DNA of 64,000 bases, taken from assembly GCF_029910095.1 (NCBI RefSeq), contig NZ_CP094526.1, positions 3,038,001 through 3,102,000 of the forward strand, written 5' to 3'. The notes below the pieces were generated by a model. The model did not search any database and was not told the DNA's origin. It saw only the letters and a list, made by a program, of their open reading frames with translations. Positions 17,478-26,270 of this stretch are shown here, one piece after another (position 1 is the stretch's first letter; each line of letters opens with the position of its first letter). Both the position numbers and the translations under genes were made by a program. The stretch comes from Bradyrhizobium sp. ISRA464. GTDB lineage: Bacteria; Pseudomonadota; Alphaproteobacteria; Rhizobiales; Xanthobacteraceae.

Positions 17478-18155
17478 ATGAACGTCGTTGCGCGGATTGC
17501 CATTCCCGCCTGTCTTGCGCTTGTCGTGGTTGCCGCGCCGCCGGCGCTGGCCCAGTCAGCCGACGCCAGCTTCTTTGTGACCAGCAGGGGCATCGGCAAT
17601 GGCGGCAATCTCGGCGGACTGGCCGACGCCGACAATCACTGCCAGACGCTGGCGCAGGCCGCGGGCTTTGGAGCGCCGAAGACGTGGCGCGCCTATCTCT
17701 CGACGCAGGCGGCCGACGGAAAGCCCGCGGTGAATGCGCGCGACCGCATCGGCAAGGGGCCGTGGAAGAACGTCAAGGGCGTCGTGATTGCGAAAGACGT
17801 CGCCGACCTGCACAGCGCCAACAACAATCTCACCAAGCAGACTGCCCTGTCCGAGAAGGGCGAGGTCATCAATGGTGTCGGCGATACGCCGAACCGCCAT
17901 GACGTGCTGACGGGATCGCAGGCGGACGGCACCGCGTTTCCTGCCGGAGAGGACCGCACCTGCAAGAACTGGACAAGCAGCACGCGAGGTGCCGCCATGG
18001 TCGGGCATCTCGACCGCAAGGGCTTGCGCGACGACGAGCCGTCAAAATCCTGGAACATGTCGCATCCCTCGCGCGGTCCCGACGGCGGCTGCTCGCAGGC
18101 CGACCTGAAGAGCACCGGCGGCGACGGCCTGTTGTACTGCTTCGCGGCGAACTGA
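17478..18155 (+). CDS. Exported protein, lectin/endostatin-like family (tentative)
   Basis: 225-residue secreted protein. A clean signal peptide ends at PPALAQS (about residue 26). The mature part begins SADASFFVTSRGIGNGGNLG and carries GLADADNHCQTLAQAAGFG, KTWRAYLSTQ, and four or more cysteines that could pair (HCQTL, DRTCKNW, GGCSQAD, LLYCFAAN). Such proteins are often annotated as lectins in Bradyrhizobium, but I cannot confirm carbohydrate binding from sequence. The ATG at 17478 has TTGGAGG six bases upstream, which decides it over earlier in-frame codons. It stands between a terminator and the GST gene. Confidence 0.6.
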   Translation: MNVVARIAIPACLALVVVAAPPALAQSADASFFVTSRGIGNGGNLGGLADADNHCQTLAQAAGFGAPKTWRAYLSTQAADGKPAVNARDRIGKGPWKNVKGVVIAKDVADLHSANNNLTKQTALSEKGEVINGVGDTPNRHDVLTGSQADGTAFPAGEDRTCKNWTSSTRGAAMVGHLDRKGLRDDEPSKSWNMSHPSRGPDGGCSQADLKSTGGDGLLYCFAAN

Positions 18156-18263
18156 TCCCGGATTGGTGCGTTGACGCCTGCGATAGCGCGCCGCAGATTG
18201 CGGGGCGCTACCGCAGGTCGAGGCTTCTGTTCACGCGCCCAAGGGCCATCCCAAGGATCGTCC

Positions 18264-18971
18264 ATGCATTATCAACTCTACTACTGGCCTTTCATCCAGG
18301 GCCGCGGCGAATATGTCCGGCTCGCGCTGGAGGATGCAGGTGCCGGCTACACCGACGTCGCGCGCGACAAGGGCGGCACGGGCGCGATGATGAAGATGAT
18401 GGAGGGCCACAAGGGCACGCCGCCGTTTGCGCCGCCGTTTCTCAAGGCCGGCAGTCTCGTGATCGGGCAGACCGCCAACATCCTGCTCTATCTCGGTGCG
18501 CGCCACGGCCTGGCGCCGAAGGCCGAGGCGGGAAAGCTGTGGGTGCACCAGCTCCAGCTCACGATCGCCGATTTCGTGCTGGAGATTCACGACACCCATC
18601 ATCCGCTCGGGCCGTCGCTCTATTACGAGGACCAGAAGGCGCCGGCGAAGAAGCGCACCGAGGAGTTCTGGAAATCGCGCGTGCCGAAATATCTCGGTTA
18701 CTTCGAGGATCTGGTGCAAGCCAATGGTGGCGCCTTCGTCACTGGCCGCCGTGTGACCTATGCCGATCTCTCGCTATTCCAGATCATCGAAGGCTTGCGC
18801 TATGCGTTTCCGAAGCGGATGGCGGCGTTCGAGAAGAACATTCCGCGCCTCGTCGCATTGCGTGACCGCGTCACCGAGCGACCGAATATCAAGACTTATC
18901 TTGCGAGCAAGCGGCGGATTGCATTCAACGAGGACGGGATCTTCCGGCGCTACAAGGCGCTGGATTTGTGA
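18264..18971 (+). CDS. Glutathione S-transferase family protein
   Basis: 235-residue cytosolic GST. The N-terminal thioredoxin-like domain begins MHYQLYYWPFIQGRGEYVRL, with a Tyr as candidate glutathione-activating residue, and contains GQTANILLYLGARHGL, the usual Gx(S/T)xxI glutathione-contact region. The helical C-terminal domain contains GRRVTYADLSLFQIIEGLRY, the GST N-capping box region. Length is normal. The ATG at 18264 is supported because the thioredoxin fold begins at once. Substrate unknown. It is convergent with the GFA gene, with a repeat in between. Confidence 0.85.
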   Translation: MHYQLYYWPFIQGRGEYVRLALEDAGAGYTDVARDKGGTGAMMKMMEGHKGTPPFAPPFLKAGSLVIGQTANILLYLGARHGLAPKAEAGKLWVHQLQLTIADFVLEIHDTHHPLGPSLYYEDQKAPAKKRTEEFWKSRVPKYLGYFEDLVQANGGAFVTGRRVTYADLSLFQIIEGLRYAFPKRMAAFEKNIPRLVALRDRVTERPNIKTYLASKRRIAFNEDGIFRRYKALDL

Positions 18972-18997
18972 TCGCCAGCGAGCGGCCTCGTTGCGAT

Positions 18998-19070
18998 CGT
19001 CATGGCCGGGCTTGACTACGTCTTTGTTGCCGGAAAGATGGATGCCCGGGTCAAGCCCGGGCGCGACGGA
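18998..19070. repeat. Palindromic intergenic repeat, relative of the element at 3978
   Basis: Carries CGTCATGGCCGGGCTTG and, after a short loop, CCGGGTCAAGCCCGGG, the same building blocks as the 3978-4065 palindrome but shorter and diverged. It lies between the convergent GST and GFA genes and could also act as a bidirectional terminator. Confidence 0.65.
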
Positions 19071-19086
19071 GTGAGAGGGGAGCCCG

Positions 19087-19446
19087 CTATCGGCTCCGCC
19101 CATCCACGGGCGTCATCGCGATTTTCGACAGGTCGATGCCGTCGATGCAACTCACATTCACGGCCACCACGTCGCTGCCGTCGGGCTTCTTGCCGCGCGC
19201 GAACACGTCGACGCCGCAATCGATGCAGAGCTGGTGGCGGATCACGTGGCGGTTGAAGAGATATTCCTTCAAATTCTCGCCGCCCGCACGGAGCTGGAAG
19301 CTCGACGGCGCCAGGAAAACGAAGTGCAGGCCCTTCTTGGTGCAGATCGAGCAGTTGCAGGCGGTGACGACAGCCATGTCGGTGGTGCATTCGAAACGAA
19401 CCTGGCCGCAATGGCAGCCGCCCGTATAGGTTTTGCTGTCAGGCAT
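19087..19446 (-). CDS. GFA-family (glutathione-dependent formaldehyde-activating-like) zinc protein
   Basis: 119-residue cytosolic protein with the GFA zinc-binding pattern: CHCGQVRF at residues 11-18, then CNCSIC at 30-35, and CIDCGVDVFARGK. Family members bind zinc through these cysteines; some catalyse glutathione-formaldehyde adduct formation, but most are uncharacterised and spontaneous reactions have been argued. It begins 9 bp after the stop of the methyltransferase-like gene on the same strand, so the two form an operon. Confidence 0.85.
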   Translation of the reverse strand: MPDSKTYTGGCHCGQVRFECTTDMAVVTACNCSICTKKGLHFVFLAPSSFQLRAGGENLKEYLFNRHVIRHQLCIDCGVDVFARGKKPDGSDVVAVNVSCIDGIDLSKIAMTPVDGRSR

Positions 19447-19455
19447 GACGTGTCC

Positions 19456-20130
19456 TCACCAGAGCCCCGGGACCAGACGATAACGCACCCGCGTCGCATA
19501 GTCGGCGTAGCCGGGCAGTCCCGCCGCCAGCGTGCGCTCCTCGATGCGCGTGCGAACCGCGAACATCAGAAAGAACACCGGCACGAAGGCAAGGCCCCAC
19601 CATGAGGCGAGCATGAGCGGCACGCCGATGAAGAACAGCATGATGCTTGCATACATTGGATGCCGCACCAGGGCATAGGGACCGGTCGAGATCACACGAT
19701 GATCGCGCTCGGCCTGCACCTTCACCACCGGCGCGGCGAAGGAGTTGGTGCGGAACACCCAGAGGATCAGGACCATCGAGATCAGGTACAGGACGAGGCC
19801 GAGCAGCATCAGCGGGGTGCCGGCCTTGGCGCCGTCGAACCGCCGATCCAGCCCCATCGCGACCAGCCAGATCACGACAAGAATGACAAGCACCAGCATG
19901 AAGTACTTGTCCGCGGCGGGCTGCTCCTCGCGCCCCATCAGGCGCATGCGTTCGGCAAGCAGCCCGGGATCGACCCTGGCAAGCCAAACGCCGCCGGCCG
20001 GACCGAGCACGGCGGAGGCGATGAGATAGGCCCACGCGCCGGGCCATTGCAGCGTGCCGGCAGACGCGAACAGCAGCGCGCCCATGCCGATGACGAAGGC
20101 GGTATTTTGCAGGAGGAGCTTGGCGATCAT
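19456..20130 (-). CDS. Isoprenylcysteine carboxyl methyltransferase-like membrane protein
   Basis: 224-residue integral membrane methyltransferase-type protein (ICMT/phospholipid methyltransferase superfamily). It has about five hydrophobic segments and the hallmark C-terminal block STGPYALVRHPMYASIMLFF, followed by RTRIEERTLAAGLPGYADYA, which forms the S-adenosylmethionine site in this family. The acceptor is unknown in bacteria. It is first in a two-gene operon with the GFA gene and is divergent from the arsR-type gene. Confidence 0.8.
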   Translation of the reverse strand: MIAKLLLQNTAFVIGMGALLFASAGTLQWPGAWAYLIASAVLGPAGGVWLARVDPGLLAERMRLMGREEQPAADKYFMLVLVILVVIWLVAMGLDRRFDGAKAGTPLMLLGLVLYLISMVLILWVFRTNSFAAPVVKVQAERDHRVISTGPYALVRHPMYASIMLFFIGVPLMLASWWGLAFVPVFFLMFAVRTRIEERTLAAGLPGYADYATRVRYRLVPGLW

Positions 20131-20228
20131 TGGCGGCTCCGTGCGACTCCTGAAAGGGAAAACAGATCATCGCATGTTTTCCGACGAACGTGCGACGGCA
20201 GCCATCAACTTTCCGATCGTCCGCGCCA

Positions 20229-20257
20229 TTGACACATGTATAAGTGTCAACTTATAT
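20229..20257 (+). promoter_or_regulatory. Promoter of the arsR-type gene with an embedded inverted repeat
   Basis: TTGACA at 20229-20234, a 17-bp spacer and TTATAT at 20252-20257 make a near-ideal sigma-70 promoter. An inverted repeat TTGACAC-N8-GTGTCAA (20229-20250) covers the -35 element and most of the spacer, the position expected for an ArsR-type autorepressor. The -10 element ends only 6 bases before the ATG at 20264, which predicts a leaderless or almost leaderless mRNA. Confidence 0.75.
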
Positions 20258-20263
20258 ATCAGC

Positions 20264-20590
20264 ATGACCAGCACGATGCAGCTCACCAATGTGTTGAAGA
20301 CCCTCGCGGACCCGACGCGGCGCGCGGTATTCGAGCAAATCGCGCAGGAGGGTGAGATCGCCGCGACCGGACTGGTGCGCGGCTCAAAAGTGTCGCAACC
20401 GGCGGTGTCGCAGCATCTGCGCGCGCTGCGCGACGCCGGTCTCGTCGCCGAGCGGCGCGACGGACGGCACATCCACTATCGCGTGGCGCCCAAGGGGCTC
20501 GGCCCGCTGATCGACTGGCTCGGCCACTACCAGACGTTCTGGGCCGAACGGTTCGCGAACCTCGAGAAACTTCTGAAGGAGACCGAGTGA
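20264..20590 (+). CDS. ArsR-family transcriptional regulator
   Basis: 108-residue winged-helix regulator. LKTLADPTRRAVFEQIAQEG is the usual ArsR/SmtB opening, and SQPAVSQHLRALRDAGLV is the recognition helix, followed by the wing RRDGRHIHYRVAP. It lacks the CVC metal-site motif. It belongs to the subgroup paired with AHA1/SRPBCC proteins, whose inducer is unknown. The ATG at 20264 sits 6 bases after the -10 element; an internal ATG at 20276 is the alternative. Its stop overlaps the next gene's ATG by one base. Confidence 0.88.
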   Translation: MTSTMQLTNVLKTLADPTRRAVFEQIAQEGEIAATGLVRGSKVSQPAVSQHLRALRDAGLVAERRDGRHIHYRVAPKGLGPLIDWLGHYQTFWAERFANLEKLLKETE

Positions 20591-21036
20591 TGAGTGAGAA
20601 GCATGCGATCACGGTCGAGAAGGTGCTGCCCTATACGGCGGAGAAGATCTGGCGGACGCTGACGACGAGCGAGACGATCGCGAAGTGGCTGATGCCGAAC
20701 GATTTCGTCGCCGCCGTCGGCCACAAATTCTATTTCCGCACCACGCCGCTGGGCGACTGGGACGGCATCGTGCATTGCGAGGTGCTCGACTGCGATCCGC
20801 CGCACCTGTTGCGCTATTCCTGGAAGGGCGGCGCCGACAGCAATCCCGCCTACGGCTCGAAGCTCGACTCGGTCGTGACCTGGACGCTGACGCCGGTCGA
20901 GGGCGGCACCCATCTGCGCATGGTGCATGACGGCTTCGTCTTCCCGGGCAACCAGATTGCCTTCGACATGATGAGCCCGGGTTGGGGCAGGGTGCTCGAC
21001 GGCATCGCGCGCGTCACCGGCGAAGCCGGAGGCTAG
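20590..21036 (+). CDS. SRPBCC / AHA1-domain protein
   Basis: 148-residue cytosolic protein of the START/Bet-v1-like helix-grip fold (AHA1 homologue). It begins with ITVEKVLPYTAEKIWRTLTT and contains TTSETIAKWLMPNDF and the C-terminal block GGTHLRMVHDGFVFPGNQ. The fold makes a hydrophobic ligand cavity; the ligand is unknown. The ATG at 20590 overlaps the TGA of the ArsR gene (TGATG), so translation is coupled. A GTG at 20587 is the alternative start. The pair is a common two-gene stress-type module. Confidence 0.85.
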   Translation: MSEKHAITVEKVLPYTAEKIWRTLTTSETIAKWLMPNDFVAAVGHKFYFRTTPLGDWDGIVHCEVLDCDPPHLLRYSWKGGADSNPAYGSKLDSVVTWTLTPVEGGTHLRMVHDGFVFPGNQIAFDMMSPGWGRVLDGIARVTGEAGG

Positions 21037-21044
21037 GGCAGCTT

Positions 21045-21067
21045 CGGTTCTGATTGAATCAGAACCG
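21045..21067. repeat. Palindromic repeat CGGTTCTGATT-N-AATCAGAACCG
   Basis: A perfect 11-bp inverted repeat with a 1-base centre lies just after the AHA1 gene. The same core occurs at 30253-30279 and a related stem at 25647-25671. It lies between two convergent genes and may terminate transcription on both strands. Confidence 0.8.
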
Positions 21068-21073
21068 CGCTGA

Positions 21074-21565
21074 TCACTCGTTCCTGCCGCGCCGGATCGT
21101 GATCGACGCCTCAGTCCTGGAGCGTGTGCATTCCATGTTGAGCCGCTTGTAGCGCATCGTGATCTTGTCGCCGCGCAGCAGCCCCATGCGCTTCAGGCAG
21201 CGCGAGGTGCCGGTCATGGTGTCATCCTTCGGCACGGTGAACACCAGCGCCGTGGCGGAGCCGACCAGGTTGAAGAACTGCGGCTTCATCTTGCGGTCGG
21301 TCTTGGCGTAGAGCTCCGTCGAATAGTCCTTGCCGCGGCAGCCGAGCGACAATTCCTTCGCCGCTGGATGCGTCAGGTAGGTGACGTTGCCGGCGCTGAA
21401 ATTGACCTTCAGCCCTTCGATCTGGCCTGCGAGCTGCTTTGCGATATCCTCGCAAGGATCGGCATGCGCCGGCGCCGTGACGAAGGCTGCGGCCAACGTC
21501 AGCAGCGCAACTGACAGGGTGGAGCGAATATCGAACGGCAAGCGTCGGCGCGATCGTCCGGTCAT
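21074..21565 (-). CDS. Exported hypothetical protein
   Basis: 163-residue protein with a signal peptide (STLSVALLTLAAAFVTAPAHA, cleavage near residue 36). The mature part begins DPCEDIAKQLAGQIEGLKVN and includes conserved-looking YLTHPAAKELSLGCRGKDYS, a cysteine in GTSRCLKRMGL and a C-terminal KRLNMECTRSRTEASITI. Cysteines could form two disulphides. No known domain was recognised. The ATG at 21565 (MTGRSRRRLPF) fits a signal peptide best; two ATGs further upstream in the same frame are possible. Confidence 0.65.
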   Translation of the reverse strand: MTGRSRRRLPFDIRSTLSVALLTLAAAFVTAPAHADPCEDIAKQLAGQIEGLKVNFSAGNVTYLTHPAAKELSLGCRGKDYSTELYAKTDRKMKPQFFNLVGSATALVFTVPKDDTMTGTSRCLKRMGLLRGDKITMRYKRLNMECTRSRTEASITIRRGRNE

Positions 21566-21662
21566 GAATACCCCCGCGGCATGAAATGCGCGAAGGTTCA
21601 TGCAGGCTCCCGCGGATCGCGTCAATACGCCGTCAACCTCCGGTATGGGGCGGACCAGCGCG

Positions 21663-21977
21663 TCACGAGGTGCACTTGCCCTCATGTGCCTTGGAAGTCC
21701 CGGCGGTCATGCGCTCGCAATCATTGCCATAGGTCTTGCCGTCGCAGCCGCAGACGGGGCGGAAGATCTTGTTGCAGAACCTCGGCTTGCGCGTGCAGAT
21801 GCCGGTCTGGTCGGAGCGGCCGCACGTTCCGGACCTGAACTGGCAGAACTGGTCGGGGCGGCATTGCAGGCCGGCGAGGCCGCCGCAGCGTTGGCCGAGG
21901 ATTGCCGCATTGGCGCCTGTCGCCATCGGGACCAGCAGCGCGAGCGCCGCGAACGAGACGAAAAGTCCTGCCTTCAT
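21663..21977 (-). CDS. Secreted Kazal-type serine protease inhibitor-like protein
   Basis: 104-residue secreted protein. The signal peptide ends around GANAAIL (residue 25). A Cys-rich segment (CGGLAGLQC...QFCQF...TCGRSDQTGIC) is followed by a Kazal-type module (PVCGCDGKTYGNDCERM ... AHEGKC), whose PVCGxDGxTYxNxC signature is clear. Kazal domains usually inhibit serine proteases; in bacteria they are common in small envelope proteins of unknown target. A protease-inhibitor role is inferred from the fold only. It stands alone with short gaps on both sides. Confidence 0.85.
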   Translation of the reverse strand: MKAGLFVSFAALALLVPMATGANAAILGQRCGGLAGLQCRPDQFCQFRSGTCGRSDQTGICTRKPRFCNKIFRPVCGCDGKTYGNDCERMTAGTSKAHEGKCTS

Positions 21978-22197
21978 GATGCCTCCCTTGACCGATTTCT
22001 GGCGTGCTCGCGATACGGCAACCAGAGATTACATGTCCGTGGAGAATACCATATGGATTGCCGTTCCCCGCGCATGGCTGGGGGCAGCCGGCTTCCCTTT
22101 CCTTTGTCGGAAAAATGCTTAGAACGGCTCTATGTTGCCGCAGGCCCTCATGGCCGATGCGGCCTTTCGAACCGACGAGCAGCCCAAAGAGCAGCCC

Positions 22198-23853
22198 ATG
22201 AACGCCCCCACCGCCTTTCCCGACCAGCAGAAGCCCGTTCCGCCCTACAAGCACACGCCCCTGTTCCCGCTTGGCGCGGATACCACGCCCTACAAGAAGG
22301 TCACGAGCGAGGGCGTGCGGGTCGAGAAAGTCTTGGGCAAGGACATGCTGGTGGTGTCGCGCGAGGCGCTGCGGGCGCTCTCGGAAGCGGCCTTCGGCGA
22401 GATCAACCATTACCTGCGTCCGGGCCACCTGAAGCAACTCCGCTCGATCCTCGAAGACAAGGAAGCCAGCGACAACGACAAGTTCGTCGCCTTCGACTTC
22501 CTGAAGAATGCCAATATCGCCGCCGGCGGCGTGCTGCCGATGTGCCAGGACACCGGCACCGCGATCATCATGGGCAAGAAGGGCTGCAACGTCATCACCG
22601 ATGGCGACGACGAGGCTGCGCTCTCCGAAGGCGCGCGCGACGCCTATCTGCGCCGCAATCTGCGCTACTCGCAGGTGGCTCCCTTGTCGATGTATGAGGA
22701 AAAGAACACCGCCAACAACATGCCGGCGCAGTGCGAGATCTACGCCGAGGGTGACGACGCCTACAAGTTCATGTTCATGGCGAAGGGCGGCGGAAGCGCC
22801 AACAAGAGCTTCCTGTTCCAGGCGACGCCCTCGGTGCTGACCAAGGACCGGCTGCTTGCGTTCCTGAAGGAGAAGGTGCTGACGCTGGGCACCGCGGCAT
22901 GCCCGCCCTATCACCTCGCGATCGTGATCGGCGGCACCTCGGCCGAGCTCTGCATGAAGACGGTGAAGCTTGCCTCCGCGCGCTATCTCGACGCGCTGCC
23001 GACCCACGGCTCGGCCGACGGCAACGCGTTCCGCGATCTCGAGATGGAGCAGGAAATCCTCAAGATGACGCAGAGCCTGGGGGTCGGCGCGCAGTTCGGC
23101 GGCAAGTATTTCTGCCACGACGTGCGCGTGATCCGCATGCCGCGCCATGGCGCGTCGCTGCCGATCGGGCTCGGTGTGTCCTGCTCGGCCGATCGCCAGG
23201 TGCTCGGCAAGATCACCAAGGACGGCGTCTATCTCGAGGAGCTCGAGCACAACCCGGCGCAGTATCTGCCGGCGGTCGAGCAGTCGCTCGGCGGCGAGGT
23301 GGTCAAGATCGACCTCAACACGCCGATGAAGGAGATTCTGGCGACGCTGTCGCAATATCCGATCAAGACCCGGGTCTCGATGACCGGCACCATGATCGTG
23401 GCCCGCGACGCCGCGCACGCCAAGCTGCGCGAGCGGCTGGAGAAGGGCGAGCCGCTGCCGGATTATTTCAAGAACCATCCGGTCTATTACGCCGGTCCCG
23501 CCAAGACGCCCGACGGCTACGCCTCCGGCGCGTTCGGCCCGACCACGGCGGGGCGCATGGATTCCTTCGTCGACCAGTTCCAGGCCGCGGGCGGATCGAT
23601 GGTGATGGTCGCCAAGGGCAACCGTGCGGTCGCGGTGCGCGAGGCCTGCAAGAAGCATGGCGGCTTCTATCTCGGCTCGATCGGCGGTGCTGCGGCGAAC
23701 CTCGCCGAGCACTGCATCAAGAAGGTCGAGGTGCTCGAATATCCCGAACTCGGCATGGAGGCGATCTGGCGCATCGAGGTCGTCGACTTCCCGGCCTTCA
23801 TCATCATCGATGACAAGGGCAACGACTTCTTCAAGGAATTGAACCTGGGTTGA
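22198..23853 (+). CDS. fumA: Class I (iron-sulfur) fumarate hydratase
   Basis: 551-residue cytosolic 4Fe-4S fumarase interconverting fumarate and malate in the TCA cycle. Cys116 ([10 protein letters not shown]), Cys235 ([14 protein letters not shown]) and Cys329 (GVSCSADRQ) align with the three cluster ligands of E. coli FumA (105, 224, 318) at a constant offset of 11. The C-terminal FumA domain contains [20 protein letters not shown] and [17 protein letters not shown]. The ATG at 22198 ([14 protein letters not shown]) is chosen over an earlier ATG because the preceding 22 residues are not typical. A TTG-started DUF429 gene overlaps its stop codon. Confidence 0.93.
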   Translation: MNAPTAFPDQQKPVPPYKHTPLFPLGADTTPYKKVTSEGVRVEKVLGKDMLVVSREALRALSEAAFGEINHYLRPGHLKQLRSILEDKEASDNDKFVAFDFLKNANIAAGGVLPMCQDTGTAIIMGKKGCNVITDGDDEAALSEGARDAYLRRNLRYSQVAPLSMYEEKNTANNMPAQCEIYAEGDDAYKFMFMAKGGGSANKSFLFQATPSVLTKDRLLAFLKEKVLTLGTAACPPYHLAIVIGGTSAELCMKTVKLASARYLDALPTHGSADGNAFRDLEMEQEILKMTQSLGVGAQFGGKYFCHDVRVIRMPRHGASLPIGLGVSCSADRQVLGKITKDGVYLEELEHNPAQYLPAVEQSLGGEVVKIDLNTPMKEILATLSQYPIKTRVSMTGTMIVARDAAHAKLRERLEKGEPLPDYFKNHPVYYAGPAKTPDGYASGAFGPTTAGRMDSFVDQFQAAGGSMVMVAKGNRAVAVREACKKHGGFYLGSIGGAAANLAEHCIKKVEVLEYPELGMEAIWRIEVVDFPAFIIIDDKGNDFFKELNLG

Positions 23854-24524
23854 GGGTAACAGGCCTCGACGGGTTCTCCATGGGCTGGGTCGCCGTCACG
23901 ATCGACGGCGACCGGCAGACGATCTCCTTCCACGCTAATATCGCGGACGCGCTGGCCGCTCCGTTCGATCGTGCCGGCATCGATATTCCGATCGGCATGA
24001 CCAACGACGGGGTGCGCGATTGCGACCTGCTTGCGCGCGACCGGCTGCGGCCGCACGGCTCCCGCGTGTTCACCGGTGCGCGGCGCTGGCTGTGGCAGGA
24101 GTTTCGCGATCCCGACAAGGCAAATGAGGACGCGTTGCGCCGTGGGCAGGCGCGGGTCTCGCGTCAGCTTTGGCACATCGGGATCAAGATCATGGAGGTC
24201 GACGCCTTCATGCGCGCAGACCGCACGCGCGACATCCGCGAAGTGCATCCCGAACTGGTGTTCCTGCGGTTGAATGGCGGCAAGCCGCTGGCGCCGAAGA
24301 AGTCGGAGGAGGGCGATGCCCTCCGCCGCAGGCTGCTCAAGCGGAGCGGCTTTCGCGAGATCGATCGCTGGCTGACCAAGACGCGGATCGGCACCGGCGC
24401 GAAGCGCGACGACGTGCTGGATGCTTGTGCCGTTGCGCTGGCCGCATGTGAGCCTCATGGCTGCATTCCCGAAGGGACGCCGCTAAGCGACGCGTGCGGG
24501 TTGCCGATGCAGATCTGGTTCTAG
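23850..24524 (+). CDS. DUF429-family protein
   Basis: 224-residue protein of unknown function with DUF429 features: an N-terminal [20 protein letters not shown] nuclease-like (RNase H/RuvC-type) beta strand block, GIDIPIGM with the second acidic position, [14 protein letters not shown], and [14 protein letters not shown] near the end. These acidic motifs resemble an RNase H-like fold, but no activity is established. It starts with TTG at 23850, overlapping the fumarase stop codon, so it is translationally coupled to fumA. No better start exists nearby. Confidence 0.75.
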   Translation: MRVTGLDGFSMGWVAVTIDGDRQTISFHANIADALAAPFDRAGIDIPIGMTNDGVRDCDLLARDRLRPHGSRVFTGARRWLWQEFRDPDKANEDALRRGQARVSRQLWHIGIKIMEVDAFMRADRTRDIREVHPELVFLRLNGGKPLAPKKSEEGDALRRRLLKRSGFREIDRWLTKTRIGTGAKRDDVLDACAVALAACEPHGCIPEGTPLSDACGLPMQIWF

Positions 24525-24646
24525 CGCCGGCGCTATAGTCCGTCGGCAACGATCCGGCCGAGCACGCGCCCGATACAATTAGGGCCGCGTTGGTGATCGG
24601 CGCGGCCCTAATGCGTGACGGAGTGTCCCTCCGCCCATCGGATGAC

Positions 24647-24943
24647 TCAGGCGCGCGTGCCTGTGAAGGGGAAGCTGCCCATCGGGCCGATGCCCATCTC
24701 GCCGGAGATGCTGTCGCCCGCGACCTTGCCGCTGAAGTCGAGCGTGAGCGGCATCGGATTGGTGATCGAGACCTTCCAGGCGACGTCGTCACCGTTCACG
24801 GTGCCGTCGAAGATTTCGGTGGAATTGCCCTCGGCGCCCTGCGTGCCCGTGAGCGTGCCGCCGGAGGCCTTCAGCGACAGGGTCGCCTTGCGCTCGCCCA
24901 TCGGCGTCGTCATGGTGAGATCCCAGTTTCCGTCCACCGCCAT
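24647..24943 (-). CDS. Conserved hypothetical small protein
   Basis: 98-residue soluble protein, MAVDGNWDLTMTTPMGERKA at the start and GEMGIGPMGSFPFTGTRA at the end. It alternates short beta strands (ATLSLKASGGTLTGTQG, NSTEIFDGTVNGDDVAWKV) like a small lipocalin-type barrel. No signal peptide or catalytic motif. Well-formed and compositionally like its neighbours, so probably real. Function unknown. Confidence 0.65.
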   Translation of the reverse strand: MAVDGNWDLTMTTPMGERKATLSLKASGGTLTGTQGAEGNSTEIFDGTVNGDDVAWKVSITNPMPLTLDFSGKVAGDSISGEMGIGPMGSFPFTGTRA

Positions 24944-25026
24944 TTATGTCTCCCCTCGAGGTGAAAGCGTGCGGGGCGGTATAACCCATCTCGCCGCGCA
25001 AACCTAACGCTTTGAGCCTGCGGCGA

Positions 25027-25581
25027 TCAGGCGCGGGCGGCGGCGCGCAGCCGGTTCGTGATCAGGATGCGGAAGGCGAGGTACTGGATCGCGAAGGCGG
25101 TGATCTTGGCGCCGGCTGCGACCACGGTCACATAGGTCGCCCACAGCCTGACGTCGCCGGTCGCCGCAACGGCGATCGTGCCCGCGCCGAGGGCGAACAT
25201 CAGCACAGCCCAGGCATAGCCTGCGACCGTGACATATTCCGGGATCACCTCGGTCACTCGCGGCGGCATGTAGCGCAGCATCCAGCCGCGCTTGAGCATG
25301 ATGGCGCCGATCGCGAAATGCGCAATGGCGGGCTTGGCGAGCACGAAGCGGGGATCGTGGGTCAGCAGCGTCGCCGTGCCGAGCACGATGACGAGCGCGA
25401 GGCTGGCCCAGGTCATGAAGCCCAGCGCCTCACCCTTGATCCGCGAATAGACCGCCCGCGCGATCGCGCCTGCGATCGCAACGCCGGTGGCGAGCAGCAC
25501 ATTATCGGTGGTGAGGTAGACCACCAGAAACACGATGGTGGAGAGAAAATCGCTCGCGAGCTTGGCCAATACGCTCTTCAT
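25027..25581 (-). CDS. yciB: YciB/IspZ-type inner-membrane protein
   Basis: 184-residue polytopic membrane protein resembling YciB (intracellular septation protein A). It has five to six hydrophobic segments, beginning SDFLSTIVFLVVYLTTDNVL and including ARAVYSRIKGEALGFMTWAS, LLTHDPRFVLAKPAIAHF and VAGYAWAVLMFALGAG, which match the family pattern. YciB affects envelope integrity and septation in enterics; its biochemical role is unclear. Length is normal. It lies downstream of the putative TetR-controlled membrane gene on the same strand, separated by a hairpin (25647-25671). Confidence 0.7.
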   Translation of the reverse strand: MKSVLAKLASDFLSTIVFLVVYLTTDNVLLATGVAIAGAIARAVYSRIKGEALGFMTWASLALVIVLGTATLLTHDPRFVLAKPAIAHFAIGAIMLKRGWMLRYMPPRVTEVIPEYVTVAGYAWAVLMFALGAGTIAVAATGDVRLWATYVTVVAAGAKITAFAIQYLAFRILITNRLRAAARA

Positions 25582-25646
25582 CGTCGTGTCTTCCGTTCCT
25601 CTGGCGCTTGATCGTTGTGGCGGTGCGGTTGTTCTATCGCGTGGCG

Positions 25647-25671
25647 TCGGTTCTGGGTCAGCCAGAACCGA
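25647..25671. terminator. Stem-loop after the 25677-26252 gene
   Basis: TCGGTTCTGG and CCAGAACCGA form a perfect 10-bp stem with a 5-base loop immediately after the stop of the leftward membrane-protein gene. It shares the GGTTCTG...CAGAACC core with the repeats at 21045 and 30253. Reading leftward there is no clear U-run. Confidence 0.5.
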
Positions 25672-25676
25672 AAGGC

Positions 25677-26252
25677 CTAGGGCGAGGGCAGGGCGTTGGC
25701 CGGCGGCGCCCCGTACCTAGCCTTGCGATACTCCGGATACCATTTGGTGAAATAGATCGCGCTGTTGCGGGCGGCGAAGGCGATCAAGAGGCCCGACCAC
25801 AGCGGCAAACCGGGCACGTAGAGCACGGCAATGTCGCCGATCGCCATTAGCAGGAATGCGACGGTCCAGGCCCAGGTGAGCAGGTAGTTGGTGTGCACGA
25901 AGCCGGGATACTGCATGGTCTGCGCGTCGACCATTTCCCGCGCATATTGCAGCGTGAAGGGGTGGCGGAAGACGATCGACAGCAACGCCACCGACAGCAG
26001 GCCGGCGTTGACGGCGAAACTCACCGCGTTGTTGCTGAGCGTCGCATCGACAAAGGTGAGATAGCAGCCGATCGCGGTGAACACGGTCACCGAGCCGACG
26101 GTGAGGATCTTGATGCTGCGGCCGCGCGCGATGTCGAGCGCGATTACGGCGAGGCAGATCAGGGCGGCGCAGAGCAGGCTCACGGTGGCCGATGCCAGCA
26201 GCGACAGCAAGGCGAGGGCGCCGTAGGGGGCGAGGATCAGGAAGATCGTCAT
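25677..26252 (-). CDS. Six-helix membrane protein of unknown function, probable TetR target
   Basis: 191-residue integral membrane protein with about six hydrophobic helices: FLILAPYGALALLSLLASAT at the start, VGSVTVFTAIGCYLTFV in the middle and a C-terminal LLIAFAARNSAIYFTKWYPE followed by a basic tail. No family was recognised with confidence. The promoter region just upstream (26271-26340) contains two palindromes that recur before the carotenoid oxygenase gene and its divergent TetR gene. That suggests shared regulation and a joint role, perhaps in handling an apocarotenoid or lipid-like substrate. Confidence 0.65.
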   Translation of the reverse strand: MTIFLILAPYGALALLSLLASATVSLLCAALICLAVIALDIARGRSIKILTVGSVTVFTAIGCYLTFVDATLSNNAVSFAVNAGLLSVALLSIVFRHPFTLQYAREMVDAQTMQYPGFVHTNYLLTWAWTVAFLLMAIGDIAVLYVPGLPLWSGLLIAFAARNSAIYFTKWYPEYRKARYGAPPANALPSP

Positions 26253-26270
26253 GAGCAGCCTCGAAGGCTA

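Noticed and set aside
21721..23712. Leftward open frame of over 600 codons opposite fumarase
   Set aside because: Antisense to class I fumarase with no recognisable domain; the fumarase has all three cluster cysteines.
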